From the NCBI GenBank assembly GCA_011620305.1, contig WOZL01000101.1:1-10864 (forward strand): a DNA stretch of 10,864 nt, read 5' to 3'. This DNA is from Candidatus Dojkabacteria bacterium. Lineage in GTDB: Bacteria > Patescibacteriota > Dojkabacteria > SC72. Shown here piece by piece: positions 1-6,494 of the stretch; positions within the stretch are counted from its first letter, which is position 1; every line of letters begins with the position of its first letter. A program made the translations under genes and the position numbers. The notes beneath the pieces are model-generated. The model saw nothing but the letters and a program-made list of their open reading frames with translations, was not told the origin of the DNA and made no database searches.

Positions 1-187
1 CTATCTCTTTGTATTGACCTAATTGTGCCTTAGTACCTTTCTTTTTACTACCTAATACTAACTCAACTTTACCATTCCTTATATTAGCTATCTTACATCC
101 AGCAACATCAACAAGAGTAACAGGTATTGCCCTGTCATTTTCAAATACTCTTGTCATTCCTTTTTTTATTCCTAGTATAGCTTTCAT
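1..187 (-). CDS. rplC: 50S ribosomal protein L3 (uL3), N-terminal part, runs off the window
   Basis: Partial gene: only the first 62 codons are present and the rest lies beyond position 1. The protein starts MKAILGIKKGMTRVFENDR and continues with IPVTLVDV, the typical N-terminal beta-barrel opening of ribosomal protein L3 (compare MKxILGxKxGMTxxF in the family). L3 binds 23S rRNA, is an early assembly protein of the large subunit and lies near the peptidyl transferase centre. ATG at 185-187 is the only sensible start. It lies 10 bases after the rpsJ stop, so the two are surely co-transcribed in the usual S10-operon order. There is no Shine-Dalgarno sequence; the bases before the ATG are AT-rich. 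Confidence 0.93.
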   Translation of the reverse strand, partial: MKAILGIKKGMTRVFENDRAIPVTLVDVAGCKIANIRNGKVELVLGSKKKGTKAQLGQYKEI

Positions 188-197
188 ATATTTCTAA

Positions 198-509
198 TTA
201 TTGAATCTCGATACCTACACCTGCAGGCATTTGAAGATGCTGCAAAGCGTCAATAGTTTTTGGTGTTGGATCGATAATATCTATTACTCTTTTGTGAGTA
301 CCAATCTCAAAGTGTTCCATTGAACTCTTATAGATAAATGGAGATCTATTTACTGCAACCTTCCTTCTTCTTGTTGGAAGAGGTATTGGACCTGCGACCT
401 TTGCCCCTGTACTAATGGCAGTCTCAATTATACTTTTTGAAGACCTATCCAAGACTACGGCGTCATACCCTTTTAACTTTACCCTAATTTTTGAATTGAT
501 TTCACTCAT
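198..509 (-). CDS. rpsJ: 30S ribosomal protein S10 (uS10 / NusE)
   Basis: A 103-residue protein, the usual S10 length. The family signature is clear: [20 protein letters not shown], then [14 protein letters not shown] and the C-terminal LPAGV-type ending ([10 protein letters not shown]). S10 is a small-subunit head protein and, as NusE, a partner of NusB and NusG in antitermination and transcription-translation coupling. ATG at 507-509 fits the family N-terminus. The upstream bases contain no convincing ribosome-binding site. The gene lies between tuf, across a 65-base gap holding a strong stem-loop, and rplC. This tuf-rpsJ-rplC order is the ancestral str/S10 junction of bacteria. It is read by tuf transcripts unless the hairpin limits read-through; no separate promoter is evident in the gap. 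Confidence 0.97.
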   Translation of the reverse strand: MSEINSKIRVKLKGYDAVVLDRSSKSIIETAISTGAKVAGPIPLPTRRRKVAVNRSPFIYKSSMEHFEIGTHKRVIDIIDPTPKTIDALQHLQMPAGVGIEIQ

Positions 510-541
510 TCTATCTTAAAGAGCTAAATTAAACTTTAAGT

Positions 542-565
542 ACAGGGAGGATTACTCCTCCCTGT
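542..565 (-). other. Strong stem-loop between tuf and rpsJ
   Basis: A perfect 10-bp inverted repeat, ACAGGGAGGA / TCCTCCCTGT, encloses a 4-base loop. In the transcribed direction the loop reads GUAA, a GNRA-type stable tetraloop. The stem begins 9 bases after the tuf stop codon. What follows (ACUUAAAGUUU) is not a uridine tract, so this is not a standard intrinsic terminator. It could be a partial attenuator, an mRNA 3'-end stabiliser or a processing site that sets tuf expression above that of the ribosomal protein genes. The structure is certain; its role is inferred. Confidence 0.75.
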
Positions 566-574
566 TTAACTTAC

Positions 575-1741
575 TTACTTAATAACCTCAGTAACTACTC
601 CCTTACCTACTGTTGCACCACCTTCTCTAATTGCAAAACTCTGTCCCTTTTCAATTACCACGGGAGCCATCAACTTAACACTCAACTCGGTATTATCTCC
701 AGGAACAACCATTTCTACTCCTTCTGCTAAAGTAACTTCACCCGTTACATCCGCAGTTCTTACATAGAACTGAGGTTTATACCCTGTTACAAATGGAGTA
801 TGTCTTCCACCCTCTTCTTTGCTTAAGATATATACCTGTGCTTTAAATTCTGTATGTGTTTCTACTGAGCCTGGTTTTGAAAGGGTCTGTCCTCTCTCTA
901 CATCAGTTCTTTTTAAACCTCTGAGTAAGATTCCTACATTATCACCAGCCTGGCATTCTTTCATTGATTTGTCAATCATCTCAATACCAGTTGCAGCTGT
1001 CTTCTGTGGCTTTCTTCCCATTCCAAGTATCTCTACCTCTTCGTTAAGTTTAAGAGCTCCTCTTTCAACTCTTCCTGTTACTACTGTCCCTCTTCCCTCA
1101 ATTGAGAATACATCTTCAATAGGCATCAAGAATGGTTTCTCTACATCTCGCTCAGGAATTGGAATATATTCATCAACAGCTTTCATTAGTTCTCTAACAG
1201 ATGCCAATCCTTCCTCCTCACCTTTTTCAGCTTTTAGCGCATCTCCTACTATGACTGGAGCATTTGCATCATATCCATATTTTGCTAAAAGATCTGACAC
1301 ATCAGTTTTAATTAGTTCTAAAATCTCTTCATCGGCTTCTCCAAACTTGTTGATGTAAACAACCATCTTAGGAACACCAACCTGCTTAGCAAGCAAGATA
1401 TGCTCTTTTGTTTGAGGCATTGCACCATCATCAGAAGAGACTACTAAAATTGCACCGTCCATTTGAGCTGCACCAGTGATCATATTTTTAATATAGTCTT
1501 TATGACCTGGGCAATCTACTAATGCGTAGTGCCTATTTTCTGTCTCAAACTCAACGTGTGCAACAGAAATTGTTAATGATTTTGCTCTGGACTCTGGGTC
1601 CTTATCAAGCTTGTCAATCATTGTCTTCGCCTCTTCTGAATGGGCATTAAGGATACCTCTAACCAAAGTTGTCTTACCATGGTCTACGTGTCCTAAAGTA
1701 CCGATATTCATGTGAGGCTTTGTTCTTGTAAACTCTGCCAT
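575..1741 (-). CDS. tuf: Elongation factor Tu with altered guanine-recognition motifs
   Basis: A 388-residue EF-Tu (typical about 394), the GTPase that delivers aminoacyl-tRNA to the ribosome. All three domains are present. Domain 1 has G1 GHVDHGKT (17-24), a G2 threonine (T57), G3 DCPGH (76-80), G4 at 131-134 and G5 at 166-169. Domain 2 starts near [13 protein letters not shown] and domain 3 contains GGRHTPF and FAIREGG. Several normally fixed sites differ. G4 is NKFG instead of NKxD, G5 is GDAL instead of GSAL, switch I is AKSLTI instead of ARGITI, and the residue after the catalytic His80 is Lys (PGHKD, normally PGHAD). The reading frame is clean and the rest is well conserved, so it is not a pseudogene. 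The position next to rpsJ suggests it is the main EF-Tu. The start ATG is followed by the family N-terminus ([10 protein letters not shown]). No Shine-Dalgarno sequence is visible. It has its own promoter and a long AU-rich leader. Confidence 0.97.
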   Translation of the reverse strand: MAEFTRTKPHMNIGTLGHVDHGKTTLVRGILNAHSEEAKTMIDKLDKDPESRAKSLTISVAHVEFETENRHYALVDCPGHKDYIKNMITGAAQMDGAILVVSSDDGAMPQTKEHILLAKQVGVPKMVVYINKFGEADEEILELIKTDVSDLLAKYGYDANAPVIVGDALKAEKGEEEGLASVRELMKAVDEYIPIPERDVEKPFLMPIEDVFSIEGRGTVVTGRVERGALKLNEEVEILGMGRKPQKTAATGIEMIDKSMKECQAGDNVGILLRGLKRTDVERGQTLSKPGSVETHTEFKAQVYILSKEEGGRHTPFVTGYKPQFYVRTADVTGEVTLAEGVEMVVPGDNTELSVKLMAPVVIEKGQSFAIREGGATVGKGVVTEVIK

Positions 1742-1775
1742 GAATATATAAAGTAAATAATTTATATAAATAAAA

Positions 1776-1806
1776 AATAATGAGTAATATAATTATTACA
1801 ATTATT
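1776..1806 (-). promoter_or_regulatory. AT-only hairpin in the tuf leader
   Basis: Two nested inverted repeats form one possible structure: AATAAT (1776-1781) with ATTATT (1801-1806), and GTAATA (1784-1789) with TATTAC (1794-1799), around a 4-base loop. It lies inside the predicted 5' untranslated leader of tuf, about 35 bases before the start codon. The pairs are nearly all A-U, and in such AT-rich DNA chance pairing is possible, so a function is uncertain. Confidence 0.3.
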
Positions 1807-1811
1807 TGAAA

Positions 1812-1826
1812 TTTCCTTTAAGGAAA
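1812..1826. promoter_or_regulatory. Perfect dyad just after the tuf transcription start, candidate operator
   Basis: TTTCCTT-T-AAGGAAA on the plus strand is a perfect 7-bp inverted repeat around one base. It begins 9 bases downstream of the predicted -10 of the tuf promoter, so it overlaps about +4 to +18 of the transcript. A related, imperfect dyad with the same TTTCCTTRAAG core occurs after the fusA promoter (4928-4942). It could be a DNA operator or a short RNA hairpin. The role is inferred from position and recurrence only. Confidence 0.4.
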
Positions 1827-1835
1827 CTGCGCTGA

Positions 1836-1864
1836 ATATTATCAAAAAGTAGCTGAATATGCAA
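1836..1864 (-). promoter_or_regulatory. Sigma70-type promoter of tuf-rpsJ-rplC
   Basis: Read on the minus strand, -35 TTGCAT (1859-1864) is separated by exactly 17 bases from -10 TAATAT (1836-1841); the alternative GATAAT is one possible shifted -10. The predicted start is near 1829, which gives a leader of almost 90 bases before the tuf ATG. It lies in the 162-base gap after the phosphatidyltransferase gene, the largest gap in the window, so tuf can be expressed independently of fusA. Confidence 0.6.
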
Positions 1865-1903
1865 GGGTTTATCTCTATTTCCCAAAGTTTTTATAGGATA
1901 TCT

Positions 1904-2731
1904 TCACTTCCAATTTTTAATATCTTGCTTGTGTAACTCTATGCCTTTTCTAAAAATACTAACGATTAGTACCAAAAACATTATTACAGAGAGACCAAAT
2001 ACTCCAAAGTCGTATTGGGTAAGGTAGTGGCCATATATATTGTAGTAAGTAACAGGAACAAAATACATTACCATAGTAAAGAGTATCCCTATTATACGAA
2101 TCTCTGTTGGGCCAAACATTCCGAAGGAATTTTGGGCTTTATTTTGGACATGTACAACCAAATCAACATGCATCATCATTGCTAAGTACATGACTGCTAA
2201 AAGTAGAGCTATTTCTATTTTAACAAAACCTGATAAACCAATACCAAGTGAGAACATAATAATTGCTACTGAGTCAACAATCTTATCTATATAGTAACCG
2301 TAATTAGGTCTAGTTCTTTTTCTGTATCTTGCAATACTTCCATCAAATGAATCACCAAACCAATTAATTACTAATCCAAGTGGAACAAGGAACAACCATA
2401 CTCTATTAAAAAACCCTAATATGAAACCTATGGCACTTATTAAAATTCCAATAACTCCAATAACAGTTAAGTGATCGGGGCTCATCCATTCTGGGATTCT
2501 AGGGCATATATACTCTTTAGCTTTCTCCTCTGCATTTGCAGTAATAGCTGTATTTACAGCATCCTGCTCATCTCTTTTATACTCAATCCTTAAACTTGAT
2601 AGATCTATTTCAACTTCTCTACCTAAAATTTCCTCAACCCTATCTTCAATATTGTCGATAAACTCTTCCCACTTCTTTTCATCTAGAACATCTTTAAGTC
2701 TCCTAAAAGTCCTATCATTTTTATCCTTCAT
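1904..2731 (-). CDS. CDP-alcohol phosphatidyltransferase family membrane protein
   Basis: A 275-residue membrane enzyme. The complete family signature Dx2DGx2ARx9Gx3Dx3D is present: D127, D130, G131, A134, R135, G145, D149 and D153. The aspartates bind divalent metal and the CDP group, and the enzyme transfers a phosphatidyl (or phospho-alcohol) group from a CDP-linked donor to an alcohol such as glycerol phosphate or inositol phosphate. About six hydrophobic helices are visible (roughly 87-107, 111-125, 152-170, 172-193, 211-229, 242-260). Unusually, an approximately 85-residue charged soluble segment precedes the first helix. The acceptor alcohol cannot be read from the sequence, so pgsA is not assigned. 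It lies 64 bases after fusA with no clear promoter and is probably co-transcribed. The stop is TGA, the only TGA stop in the window. Confidence 0.88.
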   Translation of the reverse strand: MKDKNDRTFRRLKDVLDEKKWEEFIDNIEDRVEEILGREVEIDLSSLRIEYKRDEQDAVNTAITANAEEKAKEYICPRIPEWMSPDHLTVIGVIGILISAIGFILGFFNRVWLFLVPLGLVINWFGDSFDGSIARYRKRTRPNYGYYIDKIVDSVAIIMFSLGIGLSGFVKIEIALLLAVMYLAMMMHVDLVVHVQNKAQNSFGMFGPTEIRIIGILFTMVMYFVPVTYYNIYGHYLTQYDFGVFGLSVIMFLVLIVSIFRKGIELHKQDIKNWK

Positions 2732-2795
2732 AAGAATTTTTGTGAATTAAGTTTTAAAGTTTACTATCAAAGTAGAGAAAATACAACCTCAAAAG

Positions 2796-4895
2796 CTATA
2801 CTGCTTTCCCCTCAGCTATCTCTTCAGCAACACTCTTAGGTACTTCCTCGTATCTTTCAAATTCAACATTAGCACTACCTCTACCACTGGTAATTGATCG
2901 GAGCTCACTTGTATATCCAAATAGCTCAGATAGTGGTACAAATGCTTTAACTCTTGTAATACCATTTCCTAAACTTTCAGTACCCTGTATCTGACCTCTT
3001 TTACTACTTAGTGATGCTGTAACATCACCCATATTCTCATCAGGCATCTCTACTTCTACTTTCATTAATGGCTCGAGTAGTACTGGCTTAGCTCTTTTCA
3101 GTCCCTCTTTGAAAGCCATAGATCCAGCTACTTTGAATGCTGCCTCTGAAGAGTCTACCTCATGGTACGAACCGTCATGTACAGCAACTTTAACATCTAC
3201 AACTGGATATCCTGCGATAATACCTGTCTTCATTGTTTCTTCTACACCTTTCTGGATGGATGGAATAAACTCTCTTGGAATAGCTCCACCCTTAATTTCG
3301 TTAATAAACTCAAATCCTTTACCTGGCTCATTTGGTTCAAGCCTGAGTACACAGTGACCGTACTGACCTTTACCACCAGACTGTTTAATGTATCTACCTT
3401 CAGCATTCTCACAAACTCCTTTAATTGTTTCTCTATATGCAACCTGCGGTTTACCTACATTGGCTACAACGTTATACTCTCTCTTAAGTCTATCTACCAT
3501 AATTTCTAGGTGTAGCTCACCCATTCCTGAGATAATGGTCTGACCAGTTTCTCTATTACTCTCTACTCTAAAGGTTGGGTCTTCTCTTGTAAGTTTTGTA
3601 AGAGCCTCACCCATCTTCTCTTCATCTGATTTGGTAGCTGGCTCTATTGCTTGAGATACAACAGGTTCGGCAAATTCTATCTGTTCAAGAATAATTTGAT
3701 CATCTTCATCACATAGAGTATCACCTGTAGTTGTATCTTTAAGTCCTACTATTGCTCCAATATCTCCAGCTCTTAACATATCTACCTCTTCTCTAGCATC
3801 AGCATGCATTAATACCAGTCTACTTACTCTTTCCCTAATACCTTTAGTAGAATTGTATACATAACTACCTGCTTCTAAAGTACCAGAGTAAATTCTAAAG
3901 TATGAGAGCGTACCAATATGCGGGTCACTTATAATCTTAAATACCAATGAAGAGAATGGTTCATTTTCATCTGAGTGTCTTTCGATAGGTTCCTTAGTTT
4001 TTGGATCAATACCTTTAATTGCTCTAACTTCTAGGGGTGATGGCAAACATATCGTTACATAGTCAAGCAATGTTTTTGCCATAGCTGTTCTACTATCCCC
4101 ACCCAATACAGGAAACATGTCTAAGTTTATTGTAGCCTTTCTTAAAGCACTGTGTAGCTCTTCTACAGAAATTTTATCACCAGCAAAATATTTCTCCATT
4201 AAAGCATCATCCTGTTCTACTAATTTCTCTATTAGAATCTCTCTATATTTCTTTGCCATCTCCTGCATATCCTCTGGTATTTCTTCTTCCTGTAGGTCAG
4301 GTGTATCTACACCTTCATATGTATATGCTTTCATCTTTATAAGGTCTACATATCCATGTAGTTCTGTTTCTCTACCAATAGGTAGAGTAATTGCAGTAGC
4401 TTTCGGATCTAATCTGTCTTTAATTGTTTTAAAACTTTTCTCGAAATCACCACCTATGAGGTTGATTTTGTTCATAAAGCATATTCTAGGAACCTTATAC
4501 TTATTAGCCTGTCTCCAAACTGTTTCAGATTGTGGTTCTACACCCTTTCTTCCATCAAAAACTACTACAGCACCATCAAGAACCCTTAAAGATCTCTCTA
4601 CCTCTGCTGTAAAGTCTACATGGCCTGGAGTATCTATAATATTGATTCTGTGCTTTTTGTTATTAAACTCCCAGAAACATGTTACAGCTGCAGACATAAT
4701 AGTAATACCTCTCTCCTTCTCCTGTTCCATAAAGTCGGTAGTAGCTTCGCCCTCATGAACCTCACCTATCTTATGAGTTTGTCCAGTAAAATAAAGAAGT
4801 CTCTCTGTACTAGTTGTTTTCCCAGCATCAATATGCGCTATGATTCCAATATTCCTTACTAGGTCTAATGGCATCTTTACATTGTAAGTTTCCAT
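2796..4895 (-). CDS. fusA: Elongation factor G with altered guanine-recognition motifs
   Basis: A 699-residue EF-G, full length, the GTPase that drives tRNA-mRNA translocation and, with RRF, ribosome recycling. G1 AHIDAGKTT (20-28), G2 ERGITI (61-66) and G3 DTPGHVDF (88-95) are normal. G4 is NKIN (142-145) rather than NKxD. G5, normally GSA within PVxxGSALKNKG, reads GDS (266-268), with a one-residue shortening afterwards. Domain II follows. Domain III has GMGELHLEI. Domain IV has SGGKGQYGH and [15 protein letters not shown]. Domain V has [10 protein letters not shown] and [10 protein letters not shown]. All functional loops outside G4/G5 look intact, so I infer an active factor with changed base contacts. 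ATG at 4893-4895 is used; an in-frame ATG seven codons later is possible. There is no Shine-Dalgarno sequence. The stop is TAG. Confidence 0.97.
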   Translation of the reverse strand: METYNVKMPLDLVRNIGIIAHIDAGKTTSTERLLYFTGQTHKIGEVHEGEATTDFMEQEKERGITIMSAAVTCFWEFNNKKHRINIIDTPGHVDFTAEVERSLRVLDGAVVVFDGRKGVEPQSETVWRQANKYKVPRICFMNKINLIGGDFEKSFKTIKDRLDPKATAITLPIGRETELHGYVDLIKMKAYTYEGVDTPDLQEEEIPEDMQEMAKKYREILIEKLVEQDDALMEKYFAGDKISVEELHSALRKATINLDMFPVLGGDSRTAMAKTLLDYVTICLPSPLEVRAIKGIDPKTKEPIERHSDENEPFSSLVFKIISDPHIGTLSYFRIYSGTLEAGSYVYNSTKGIRERVSRLVLMHADAREEVDMLRAGDIGAIVGLKDTTTGDTLCDEDDQIILEQIEFAEPVVSQAIEPATKSDEEKMGEALTKLTREDPTFRVESNRETGQTIISGMGELHLEIMVDRLKREYNVVANVGKPQVAYRETIKGVCENAEGRYIKQSGGKGQYGHCVLRLEPNEPGKGFEFINEIKGGAIPREFIPSIQKGVEETMKTGIIAGYPVVDVKVAVHDGSYHEVDSSEAAFKVAGSMAFKEGLKRAKPVLLEPLMKVEVEMPDENMGDVTASLSSKRGQIQGTESLGNGITRVKAFVPLSELFGYTSELRSITSGRGSANVEFERYEEVPKSVAEEIAEGKAV

Positions 4896-4927
4896 AAAAA
4901 TATCTATAAAATTAATAGTCAGGCGTG

Positions 4928-4942
4928 TTCACTTCAAGGAAA
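4928..4942. promoter_or_regulatory. Imperfect dyad after the fusA promoter, related to the tuf dyad
   Basis: The minus strand reads TTTCCTTGAAGTGAA. Its first 11 bases match the tuf leader dyad at 10 of 11 positions, and the two halves pair imperfectly around a central G. It lies 15 bases downstream of the fusA -10, so about +10 to +24 of the transcript. Finding it at both elongation-factor promoters, and not in the divergent TPR/rpf gap, suggests a shared operator or leader element. The evidence is thin: two sites only. Confidence 0.35.
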
Positions 4943-4957
4943 TAATACGCGATAGGC

Positions 4958-4986
4958 ATTATAACAAACAATTAGAGCTGTGCCAA
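4958..4986 (-). promoter_or_regulatory. Near-consensus extended -10 promoter of fusA
   Basis: On the minus strand, -35 TTGGCA (4981-4986, five of six consensus bases) is followed after exactly 17 bases by -10 TATAAT (4958-4963, perfect), preceded by TG at the extended -10 position. The -35 and part of the spacer lie inside the last codons of the upstream TPR gene. The predicted start near 4951 gives a leader of about 55 bases. It is the strongest-looking promoter in the window, fitting a highly expressed factor. Confidence 0.8.
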
Positions 4987-6414
4987 CAGGTCTTGAACTT
5001 CTTTAGTAACTTCTCCATCCAAATCATACTCTAAAGCTAATTCCAAAGACTCTTTAGCTGAGCTTGTATCCGAAAGAGATATTTCATATACACCCTTTAT
5101 CCAGTAATATTTAGGATTTAACCTATCTAAAGCAAGTAGAGCTTCTAAGTCCTCTTTTACAGTTTCTGTTTCTCCATCGTTAATTGACTTCCTTATTTTC
5201 CAGAATAGATACTCCTTTTTCTCTGCATCATTCATTTCCATAGATGATAGTTTGTTTAGATAGAAATCAAATTTTGCATCACTTTGTGCATTGTAGTAAA
5301 GGTCTAATCCAATTAGATAAAGCCATTCACTATCTATTTTAGTAACAATATTTGAAAATACCTCCTGTGCTTTATTATTCTGATTTGAATCTAAAAGGAT
5401 ATTGAGATACTCCTCTACCAAGTCTCTTGTAACATCAGTATCTGCGTATCCTACCGCCATATCGTAATACTTTGTAGCATTTACTAAATCATCTTTTCTG
5501 TAATATGCTCTTGCTAACATCCAATACTTGTCAGATTCGTAACCAATTAAACTTGCTGATTTAAGTAGTGTGTCTACTGCCTTATCATACTGTTTAGTAT
5601 CAAGATATGCTTTTCCTAAGTAGTAGAGAGCATCTATATACTGACTAATTTCTTCTGTATTTGGTTCAAGAATTTTTATAGCTAATGTAGGATATCCATT
5701 ATTAACATATATACGACTTAGCTTTGTAATATTAAAAAGCTCATCATCTGTTAAAGATTTTAGAACTGATAGGTACTCTTCAAAGTAAATATTCATATCT
5801 TCATTGACTGGAGTATAGTTGTCTATTTCACCTACTGCTTTAATAGGGTCTTCTGTACCTAAGATATATGCATAGAGGAGTTTAGCTTCATCTGCATTTT
5901 TTGAATCATAATTTTTATTTAATAAATCTTTCGCCTGTTTAAATTGATTGTCAAAGACATATGCTTTTGCTAAACCTAGATTTACATCTGGGTTACTGTT
6001 TAAAGATTGAGCTATTTCATAGTTCATACGAGCATTGTAGTAATCTTCTATATCAAAGTAAGCCTTCCCTATCTGAGCATATATTAAACTTACATCTAAT
6101 GCTGAAATCCTATTCTGTGCTTTTTCTGCAACTGTTTCTGCAGTTGCAAAATCATTTTTCTTTAGATAAATGTCAATGATTTTTGAATATGCCCTACCAT
6201 CAGAATGAATTACCTTAGCAGCTTCATTATACTTAGATATCGCTTCGGAATACTCTCGGCCCTCAACTAATAGGTCTCCATCAGAAAGTAACTGCTCATA
6301 CTTTGTAATCTCTTCTTGAGTAGGTGGTTTGAAAGTTATGTAAGTAAAAATACCTCCCACTAAAAGAAGTACACCAACAACTATAGATACAATTATTAAG
6401 ACCTTTTTCTTCAT
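4972..6414 (-). CDS. Membrane-anchored tetratricopeptide repeat (TPR) protein
   Basis: A 480-residue protein. MKKK followed by a single hydrophobic helix at about 5-27 looks like an uncleaved N-terminal anchor, with the rest probably outside the membrane. The remainder is alpha-helical with TPR-like units. The clearest are near 45-70 (EGREYSEAISKYNEAAK), 111-140 (GKAYFDIEDYYNARMNYE), 262-295 (YLGKAYLDTKQYDKAVDTL) and 297-328 (ARAYYRKDDLVNATKYYDMA), with more degenerate units between and at the C-terminus. TPR domains form superhelical scaffolds for protein binding; no enzymatic domain is visible and the partner is unknown. It is transcribed divergently from the RpfB-like gene, suggesting an envelope role by context only. 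The -35 of the fusA promoter overlaps its 3' end. The start ATG is preceded by AGG with no spacing, so this is not a proper ribosome-binding site. Confidence 0.85.
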   Translation of the reverse strand: MKKKVLIIVSIVVGVLLLVGGIFTYITFKPPTQEEITKYEQLLSDGDLLVEGREYSEAISKYNEAAKVIHSDGRAYSKIIDIYLKKNDFATAETVAEKAQNRISALDVSLIYAQIGKAYFDIEDYYNARMNYEIAQSLNSNPDVNLGLAKAYVFDNQFKQAKDLLNKNYDSKNADEAKLLYAYILGTEDPIKAVGEIDNYTPVNEDMNIYFEEYLSVLKSLTDDELFNITKLSRIYVNNGYPTLAIKILEPNTEEISQYIDALYYLGKAYLDTKQYDKAVDTLLKSASLIGYESDKYWMLARAYYRKDDLVNATKYYDMAVGYADTDVTRDLVEEYLNILLDSNQNNKAQEVFSNIVTKIDSEWLYLIGLDLYYNAQSDAKFDFYLNKLSSMEMNDAEKKEYLFWKIRKSINDGETETVKEDLEALLALDRLNPKYYWIKGVYEISLSDTSSAKESLELALEYDLDGEVTKEVQDLLAQL

Positions 6415-6423
6415 CCTATTTCT

Positions 6424-6452
6424 AGAATAGTTTAGTGGTATAAAATTGTCAA
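6424..6452 (-). promoter_or_regulatory. Promoter of the TPR protein gene
   Basis: On the minus strand a perfect -35 TTGACA (6447-6452) is followed after 17 bases by -10 TATTCT (6424-6429, four of six). The -10 ends only 9 bases before the ATG, so the transcript would start within a few bases of the start codon, giving a nearly leaderless mRNA. Confidence 0.6.
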
Positions 6453-6473
6453 ATACAACTTATTAATAGTTCG

Positions 6474-6482
6474 TGCTATACT
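6474..6482 (+). promoter_or_regulatory. Extended -10 promoter of the RpfB-like gene
   Basis: TGCTATACT carries the TGn extension and a -10 with five of six consensus bases (TATACT, 6477-6482). No good -35 is visible at 16-18 bases upstream. Only 12 bases separate it from the ATG at 6495, so the leader would be about 5 bases. It sits in the same 80-base gap as the TPR promoter, back to back with it. Confidence 0.5.
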
Positions 6483-6494
6483 AACAAACAATAA

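Noticed and set aside
542..565. The GGGAGGA in the tuf-rpsJ hairpin as a Shine-Dalgarno sequence, or the hairpin as an ordinary Rho-independent terminator.
   Set aside because: No start codon follows the GGGAGGA at a suitable distance, it is locked in the stem, and no U-tract follows the hairpin.
819..1358. A 179-codon open frame on the plus strand inside tuf.
   Set aside because: It is antisense to a strongly conserved EF-Tu coding region, is low-complexity Ser/Pro-rich and has no promoter or recognisable domain: a shadow frame.
1804..1906. An open frame of about 34 codons continues in frame after the TGA stop of the phosphatidyltransferase, suggesting read-through or a recoded UGA.
   Set aside because: No other gene here contains an in-frame TGA, so UGA is not a sense codon. 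The stretch overlaps the tuf promoter and looks like chance.
4117..4758. A 213-codon plus-strand open frame inside fusA.
   Set aside because: It is antisense to conserved EF-G domain I, with Ser/Cys-rich composition typical of a reverse-frame shadow.
575..4895. The odd G4/G5 residues as signs of pseudogenes or assembly errors.
   Set aside because: Both genes are full-length and otherwise strongly conserved, and the matching two-site change in two separate genes is not expected from random error.
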